Source of the DNA: SIG480 sp045539475
GTDB lineage: Bacteria > Bacillota > Clostridia > Oscillospirales > JAAYXM01
DNA length: 64,000 bases
Assembly (NCBI GenBank): GCA_045539475.1
Contig: JAZQFJ010000010.1
Location: forward strand, 62,001-126,000
Direction of reading: 5' to 3'
In this document: positions 59,633 to 64,000 of the stretch, in pieces
How the letters are laid out: every line of letters starts with the position of its first letter
Numbering within the stretch: the stretch's first letter is position 1
Notes under the pieces: model-generated
Databases searched by the model: none
What the model was told of the DNA's origin: nothing
Seen by the model: only the letters and a program-made list of their open reading frames with translations
Position numbers and translations under genes: made by a program

Positions 59633-60667
59633 TTAATATTTTGTTTTGAAGTCAATCTGAGCGCCCTTGCGGGATGCTTCATATATTCCAAGAATGAGTT
59701 CGACTGTTGCAGCACCGGATTCGGGACCGTTTGCTACATCGACATCGTTATTGATTGCATTAACGATATCGTTAAACTGCTTTGCGTGACCGCGGCAGTC
59801 GATAGCATTCGGGTCGCTTGAACCGAAATCAGTTTTTCCGTTATCAAAAATCGGTTTTGGAAGCGTCTCGACATCCCATTTTTCAATGGTATCCTCAATC
59901 ATTACGATGCTTCCCTTTGTGCCGCAAAGTTCAAAGCGGCGTGCGTAACCGGGATACGAGGATGTTGTTCCTGCAATAGTTCCGACTGCACCGTTCTCGT
60001 ACTCCATAATCGCAACTGCAGTGTCCTCAACCTCGATATTGTGGGCAAGAGTTTTGCAAATCGCGCTGATTTTAACCGGAGACCCCATGAAGAAGCGCAG
60101 GAGATCTATTCCGTGGATGCCCTGATTCATAAGAGCACCGCCGCCGTCATACTTCCATGTACCGCGCCAGTCGGAAGCATCATAATATTCGTCTGTGCGC
60201 CAGTACTTCATGTTGACGGAAACGTTTGTGATTTTACCGAGATGTCCGCCGTCTATTGCTTCTTTAACAGCCTTGACCGTTTCTGCAAAACGCAGCTGGC
60301 AGATGACCTCACATTTCCTGTTGTACTTTCTTGAAGCCTCAACAACGGCTGCGCAATCTTCATCTGTGAGCGCAAGCGGCTTTTCGCATACAACGTGCTT
60401 TCCTTCGGTCATTGCCTGAATAGCAAGCTCTGCATGGGTTCCGCTCGGTGTGCAGAGCGTTACGACATCAATTTCCGGATTTGCAAGCATCTCCTCAAGC
60501 GTGTCATATACCCGAAGGCCATACTTTTCACCGAATGCTTTAGCTTGCTCCGGAATTGCACCGTAGACAGCTACAAACTCTGCACCGTCAACGTGTTCCA
60601 TGGCTGCAACGTGGTGCACAGCGATTGCGCCGCAGCCAATAAGGGCAAAATTTAACTTTCTCATCAT
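59633..60667 (-). CDS. Gfo/Idh/MocA-family oxidoreductase
   Basis: A 344-residue NAD(P)-dependent sugar dehydrogenase-like protein. The Rossmann motif is GCGAIA, the conserved EKPLAL follows, and the active-site region GGGALMNQGIHGIDLLRFF supplies the catalytic His (HGID). The family oxidises or isomerises sugars, nucleotide sugars or inositols; the substrate cannot be read. It lies beside the polysaccharide locus and has its own promoter, so it may process released sugars. Confidence 0.9.
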   Translation of the reverse strand: MMRKLNFALIGCGAIAVHHVAAMEHVDGAEFVAVYGAIPEQAKAFGEKYGLRVYDTLEEMLANPEIDVVTLCTPSGTHAELAIQAMTEGKHVVCEKPLALTDEDCAAVVEASRKYNRKCEVICQLRFAETVKAVKEAIDGGHLGKITNVSVNMKYWRTDEYYDASDWRGTWKYDGGGALMNQGIHGIDLLRFFMGSPVKISAICKTLAHNIEVEDTAVAIMEYENGAVGTIAGTTSSYPGYARRFELCGTKGSIVMIEDTIEKWDVETLPKPIFDNGKTDFGSSDPNAIDCRGHAKQFNDIVNAINNDVDVANGPESGAATVELILGIYEASRKGAQIDFKTKY

Positions 60668-60728
60668 TCTTCACCATTTCCTGTTTAAAATATATGGCTC
60701 AAATTGCCATCATTCACCTGTATTTTAT

Positions 60729-60757
60729 ATTATAAGCGCATTTTAGGTAAATTTCCA
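60729..60757 (-). promoter_or_regulatory. Promoter of the oxidoreductase gene
   Basis: On the - strand: TGGAAA (60752-60757), 17-bp spacer, TATAAT (60729-60734), 62 bp before the start codon. A small ATGGC / GCCAT hairpin lies in the leader. Confidence 0.55.
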
Positions 60758-60799
60758 TGCACCATATTGATTATTATTTGGATAATCTTGCTCAATTTT

Positions 60800-60829
60800 G
60801 CAATTTATACAATCTGATAACGCAATTTA
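60800..60829 (-). repeat. Direct repeats upstream of the oxidoreductase promoter
   Basis: Two exact copies of GCAATTTA (60800-60807 and 60822-60829, + strand reading) are spaced 22 bp start to start, two helical turns, the spacing seen in AraC-family operators. They lie 43-72 bp upstream of the -35. The remaining bases of the 236-bp gap are AT-rich with no other feature. Confidence 0.4.
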
Positions 60830-60846
60830 ATATCTTTATATAACAG

Positions 60847-60887
60847 CAAAAGAGAACAGCGACAAATTCAATCACTGCTCTCTTTTG
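60847..60887 (-). terminator. Terminator of the amidohydrolase gene
   Basis: A 13-bp stem on the - strand (CAAAAGAGAGCAG / CTGTTCTCTTTTG, one G-U pair) with a 15-nt loop; the T tract is short. It begins 16 bases after the stop codon. Confidence 0.6.
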
Positions 60888-60903
60888 ATTATATTTATTT
60901 ACT

Positions 60904-61794
60904 CTAAATACCAAGAAGCTTTTCTGCGTTTTTATACATAATCTTCTCGTAGTTGTCTTGGCTTAAGCCACCATTGTTTACGAGACCTTCAAGGAATGCG
61001 AGAAAATCATATTGGAAAGTCTGGATATTTGCGCAAACGTCTGCACCGTAGTATACTCTGTCTGCAAACTCGTTAAGGAATTTCACTGCATATTCCGGAT
61101 CGCGCATCATTGCATTTGAGCCGCTTCCTGCCGAAATATCGCAATAGAGATTTCCGTACTCGCGCATAAGCTTCGGAAGCCTTCCCTCTTCTTTAATTTT
61201 TCCTTTTGGGTAGCCGTTTCTGTTTTCCGGAACAAGGTCTGCGGAAATCTCACTCCAAAGTGCAGCAGAGTGACCGATAATCTTCAAATCCGGATATTTT
61301 TTAAGCATTTTTTCTATTCTCGGAAGCCCCAGCTCATCTACAATTCCGTATGTACCGCCAAACTGCGGTGCAATATGAATAAGAACCGGCATATCAAGCT
61401 CAACGCATGAGCGGAAGAGATTCTGCATCATCGGATCATCCGCATAAAGCGAGGCGGTAAGCTCACCGAGCCCTTTTGCTCCCTTTTCCTTATACTGACC
61501 GATAAGATGCGTAAGGTCAGCTTTGTCGGTATAGTTACCCTGACGCGGGTCTACATTACAAAACCACGAGAACCTGTCGGGATATTTACTTACGACATAC
61601 TGTGTTTCCTCATTGCTCATACACGACCAGCGAGCCTCCGGCGAAATAAGCGGAAGGAGAACTCCGTGGCTGACACCTGATTTATCGTGAATCGCAATCT
61701 GCTCCTCTGCCGAAAGGAAGTTTTTTCCGTTTGGTCGCGTTGTAGAAAATTCAGGAAAAGCAACAACATGGCAATGAATGTCTATCTTTTTCAT
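60904..61794 (-). CDS. Amidohydrolase-family (Amidohydro_2) metal enzyme
   Basis: A 296-residue TIM-barrel hydrolase or decarboxylase. Metal-binding positions appear as the HxH motif in DIHCH, His in VLIHIAP, His in IIGHSA and Asp in YYGADVC. Members include uronate-type lactonases and aromatic decarboxylases, so a role in sugar-acid breakdown would fit the locus, but the substrate is not determinable. It has no strong SD. Its possible promoter overlaps the terminator of the upstream AraC gene. Confidence 0.82.
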   Translation of the reverse strand: MKKIDIHCHVVAFPEFSTTRPNGKNFLSAEEQIAIHDKSGVSHGVLLPLISPEARWSCMSNEETQYVVSKYPDRFSWFCNVDPRQGNYTDKADLTHLIGQYKEKGAKGLGELTASLYADDPMMQNLFRSCVELDMPVLIHIAPQFGGTYGIVDELGLPRIEKMLKKYPDLKIIGHSAALWSEISADLVPENRNGYPKGKIKEEGRLPKLMREYGNLYCDISAGSGSNAMMRDPEYAVKFLNEFADRVYYGADVCANIQTFQYDFLAFLEGLVNNGGLSQDNYEKIMYKNAEKLLGI

Positions 61795-61832
61795 TTTAAC
61801 ATCTTCTTTCTCTTTTTTATTGCTCAGTTGTT

Positions 61833-61861
61833 AATATAGCACACAAAAAAGCAAAAATCAA
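61833..61861 (-). promoter_or_regulatory. Candidate promoter of the amidohydrolase gene
   Basis: On the - strand: TTGATT (61856-61861), 17-bp spacer, TATATT (61833-61838). It is embedded in the upstream terminator, so read-through and initiation may compete. Confidence 0.4.
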
Positions 61862-61888
61862 TGACAAATCATCAATTTTTGCTTTTTT
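61845..61888 (-). terminator. Terminator of the AraC gene at 61888
   Basis: A 14-bp stem (AAAAAAGCAAAAAT / ATTTTTGCTTTTTT) with a 16-nt loop, T6 on the - strand. The outer end of the stem touches the AraC stop codon. Confidence 0.75.
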
Positions 61889-62760
61889 TATTTGTTATTT
61901 TTTGAACGAACTGATTTAGGGGATTGCTGGCGCGATTTCTTATAACATCTGCTGAAATAACTCTCATCCTCAAATCCGGCAAGGTGCGCGATTTCCGATA
62001 CGCTCATATCAGAATTCCGAAGCATAACATCAGCTATACTGAGCTTATATTCTGTAAGGTAGGAAATCGCCGTCATTCCCGTTGCACGCTTGAAAATCCG
62101 ACAAAAATGATACTTACTCATTTTGCAAAGCTCCGCAAGCTCATCAACCGTTATTTCCCGGTCATAGCAAGTTCGGATATGTACTATCGCAGGCTCTATG
62201 GATTCATAAAAACGTGCGTTGTCGTTTATGATATCTTCAGAAACGACCTCTCGTACTTCTGAACGCATAAGGAGCGCAAAAAGCTCAAGAACAAGGCCAC
62301 GTACCGCAAGCTCATATGAATTATCTTTTTTCTCGAGCTCATCAAAAATATTCAATACAACCTGCTTAACTCTTGCGTTGTCGCGGATAAGGTTATTGAA
62401 TCTCATTCTTCTGCCCAACAGCAGGTGCTTCATATCAAAGTTATCAAGATTTTTGCTTGCGAACATATCCATACCAATCATTAAAAGATGGTATCTTCCT
62501 GAATTTTCACCAACTTTGAGCGTCGAGTGAAATTCATACGGATTGATCAACACAACGTCGCCGGGTCTTGTAACCACAGGTTCGGTATCTACAAGTACCG
62601 TGGAACTCCCTTCATAGAAATATTTAATTTCTATTTCCTCATGCCAGGAACGCGAAACCATAACTAAATCATCCGGATTAAACCGCTTACTCACACTATG
62701 AATTATTGGAAAATCACGCTGTTGAAAAACAGGCCTGTCGTGAACTCTCTTTTCTTCCAC
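61888..62760 (-). CDS. AraC-family transcriptional regulator
   Basis: A 290-residue regulator with an N-terminal cupin (SWHEEIEIKYFYEGSS, INPYEFHS) and a C-terminal double helix-turn-helix: ITVDELAELCKMSKYHFCRIFK and MSVSEIAHLAGFEDESYFSRCYKK, ending QSPKSVR. It starts at GTG with GGGAG 11 bases upstream. It lies 29 bases downstream of lysA on the same strand and directly upstream of the amidohydrolase, its most likely target. Confidence 0.88.
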   Translation of the reverse strand: MEEKRVHDRPVFQQRDFPIIHSVSKRFNPDDLVMVSRSWHEEIEIKYFYEGSSTVLVDTEPVVTRPGDVVLINPYEFHSTLKVGENSGRYHLLMIGMDMFASKNLDNFDMKHLLLGRRMRFNNLIRDNARVKQVVLNIFDELEKKDNSYELAVRGLVLELFALLMRSEVREVVSEDIINDNARFYESIEPAIVHIRTCYDREITVDELAELCKMSKYHFCRIFKRATGMTAISYLTEYKLSIADVMLRNSDMSVSEIAHLAGFEDESYFSRCYKKSRQQSPKSVRSKNNK

Positions 62761-62789
62761 AGATAATCACACTCCCGCAAAATCAGAAG

Positions 62790-64000
62790 TTACATCAAAT
62801 CATTTGAAATAATATCTTCATATGTTTCTCTTCTTACAACAAGCTTATCTACACCGTTCTTTACCATAACCACCGGCGGACGAGGAACCCTGTTATAATT
62901 AGATGCCATCGAATAGTTATACGCGCCGGTAGAAAGCACGGCAAGTAAATCTCCGGCTTTAACCGCGGGAAGGCAGATGTTTTCCCCCAAAAGATCACCA
63001 CTCTCGCAATTGCGGCCTGCAACGGTTACCGTCTCTGTTGGAGTTTCTTCCGCTCTTTCAGGTAAAACCATAGTATATTTCGAGCCGTAAAGCGCATATC
63101 TCGGATTGTCCGTCATTCCTCCGTCAACGGAAACGTATGTCCTGATATCTTTGATTTCTTTAACTGATCCTACAGTATACACGGTAATCCCCGCTTCGGC
63201 CACAACAGAACGCCCCGGTTCGATCGAGATAAAAGGACGCGAAAGGTCATACTTTTCCGCCTGAGCGCGAACGACATCTGTAAAGCTTTTTACCGCATCA
63301 TACACAGAACGGGGATCATCCTCTTCGGTATAACGTACACCAAAACCGCCGCCGAGATTAAGCTCAGAAACCTCAAAATCAAGCTCATTTTTGACTTTGG
63401 CTATAAATTCCATCATCAGCTCTGCTGCATGAGCAAACGGCTCAGGATCAAATATCTGAGAGCCTATGTGACAATGCACACCGCAAAGCTTTATATTTTT
63501 ATAACCGAGAGCACATTTTACAAATTCAAACGCTTCTCCGTTTTCAAGCGCGACACCAAACTTTGAATCAATTTGCCCGGTTTTCACAAAATCGTGCGTA
63601 TGAGCGTCAACGCCCGGCTTGATGCGGAATGAAATCTTTGCTATCTTGCCAAGTTCAGTTGCAATTTCGTTTATTAATTCAAGCTCCTCAGCGTTATCAA
63701 CAATAATTTCGCGAATTTCTGCCTCGAGCGCAAAGCGAAGCTCTTCCGCTGTTTTGTTATTTCCGTGAAAAACAATCTTATTTGACGGAAATCCAGCTTT
63801 TAAAGCAGTATACAGTTCCCCGCCGGACACCACATCGGCGCCAAATCCCTCTTCATCAAGGATTTTGTACATATATTTTGTGCAAAACGCCTTACTCGCG
63901 TACTGCACAAGAAACTTATCATCCCAATACTTTGTGAGTGCGCTCATATATTCCTTGCATGTACGGCGTATTTTATCTTCATCCATTATGTACAGCGGAG
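62790..64000 (-). CDS. lysA: Diaminopimelate decarboxylase, 5' end outside the window
   Basis: The last step of lysine synthesis, converting meso-diaminopimelate to lysine with PLP. The frame is open through the window edge: the four codons before Met 63986 read PLYI, matching the usual TPLYVMDEDKIR start region, so that Met is internal and a few dozen residues are missing. The PLP Lys is in VQYASKAF; HCHIGSQI, GGGFGVRYTEED, EPGRSVVAEAG, CESGDLL and NYNRVPRPPVV are all present. Any lysine riboswitch would lie outside the window. Confidence 0.95.
   Translation of the reverse strand, partial: PLYIMDEDKIRRTCKEYMSALTKYWDDKFLVQYASKAFCTKYMYKILDEEGFGADVVSGGELYTALKAGFPSNKIVFHGNNKTAEELRFALEAEIREIIVDNAEELELINEIATELGKIAKISFRIKPGVDAHTHDFVKTGQIDSKFGVALENGEAFEFVKCALGYKNIKLCGVHCHIGSQIFDPEPFAHAAELMMEFIAKVKNELDFEVSELNLGGGFGVRYTEEDDPRSVYDAVKSFTDVVRAQAEKYDLSRPFISIEPGRSVVAEAGITVYTVGSVKEIKDIRTYVSVDGGMTDNPRYALYGSKYTMVLPERAEETPTETVTVAGRNCESGDLLGENICLPAVKAGDLLAVLSTGAYNYSMASNYNRVPRPPVVMVKNGVDKLVVRRETYEDIISNDLM

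Noticed and set aside
63984..63986. ATG as the start of lysA
   Set aside because: The frame stays open to the window edge and the preceding codons read PLYI, the conserved start region of LysA; the gene is truncated by the window.
1..64000. tRNA, rRNA, CRISPR arrays, insertion sequences or prophage genes
   Set aside because: No cloverleaf, regular spacer-repeat array, transposase motif or phage gene was found in the gaps or frames.

Overview
The window is chromosomal DNA from a low-to-moderate GC, spore-forming member of the Clostridia (Bacillota). The evidence is the set of gene orders that match Bacillus and Clostridium operons, strong GGAGG ribosome binding sites, sigma-A type promoters with 17-bp spacers, and sporulation genes (spoIVA with a sigma-E-like promoter, a cwlD-type amidase). 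Surface proteins with SLH modules fit a monoderm or S-layer-bearing clostridium, possibly near the Oscillospirales or Christensenellales; that placement is a guess. No rRNA, tRNA, CRISPR array, insertion sequence or phage gene was found.

Region 1 (1-3.9 kb, + strand): the tail of a small membrane protein, the CCA-adding enzyme, a YabE-like cell wall protein (DUF348, G5 and 3D modules) and rsmA, each unit with its own promoter or terminator. Region 2 (3.9-12.5 kb, - strand): the conserved cluster nusB-xseA-xseB-ispA-dxs-tlyA-nadK-argR-recN, tightly packed with overlapping stops and starts behind one good promoter. Region 3 (12.5-27.3 kb, - strand): a second long cluster, yicC-remA-rpoZ-priA-def-fmt-yugP-rsmB-rlmN-PP2C-PASTA kinase-rsgA-membrane protein-cwlD-like-radA, which lacks the gmk, coaBC and rpe genes that normally sit in it. 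Region 4 (27.3-33 kb, - strand): the c-di-AMP cyclase cdaA and its regulator ybbR followed by DUF5685, a J-domain protein and a membrane protein; upstream lie a cysteine desulfurase, a DUF3343 sulfur/selenium-carrier-like protein and a possible 12-codon leader.

Region 5 (33-46 kb) is mixed metabolism: a D,D-carboxypeptidase, a very highly expressed type pyruvate phosphate dikinase, a MATE exporter with a divergent AraC regulator, an NADP-dependent secondary alcohol dehydrogenase, and a yjbQ / triosephosphate-isomerase-like / SIS-isomerase operon divergent from an intracellular family 20 hexosaminidase. spoIVA follows.

Region 6 (46-64 kb) is the accessory part and looks like a Gram-positive polysaccharide utilisation locus. 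An AraC regulator (58.6 kb) is divergent from an apparent operon of an 866-residue Ig-like secreted protein, a 2363-residue SLH-anchored heparinase II/III-type polysaccharide lyase, a glycerophosphodiesterase-like protein lacking most catalytic residues, and a sugar-binding lipoprotein. No permease genes are present. A Gfo/Idh/MocA oxidoreductase, an amidohydrolase, another AraC regulator and the 5'-truncated lysA complete the window. The likely logic is surface depolymerisation of an acidic or amino-sugar-containing glycan, capture of products by the lipoprotein and cytoplasmic processing; the substrate cannot be read from sequence.
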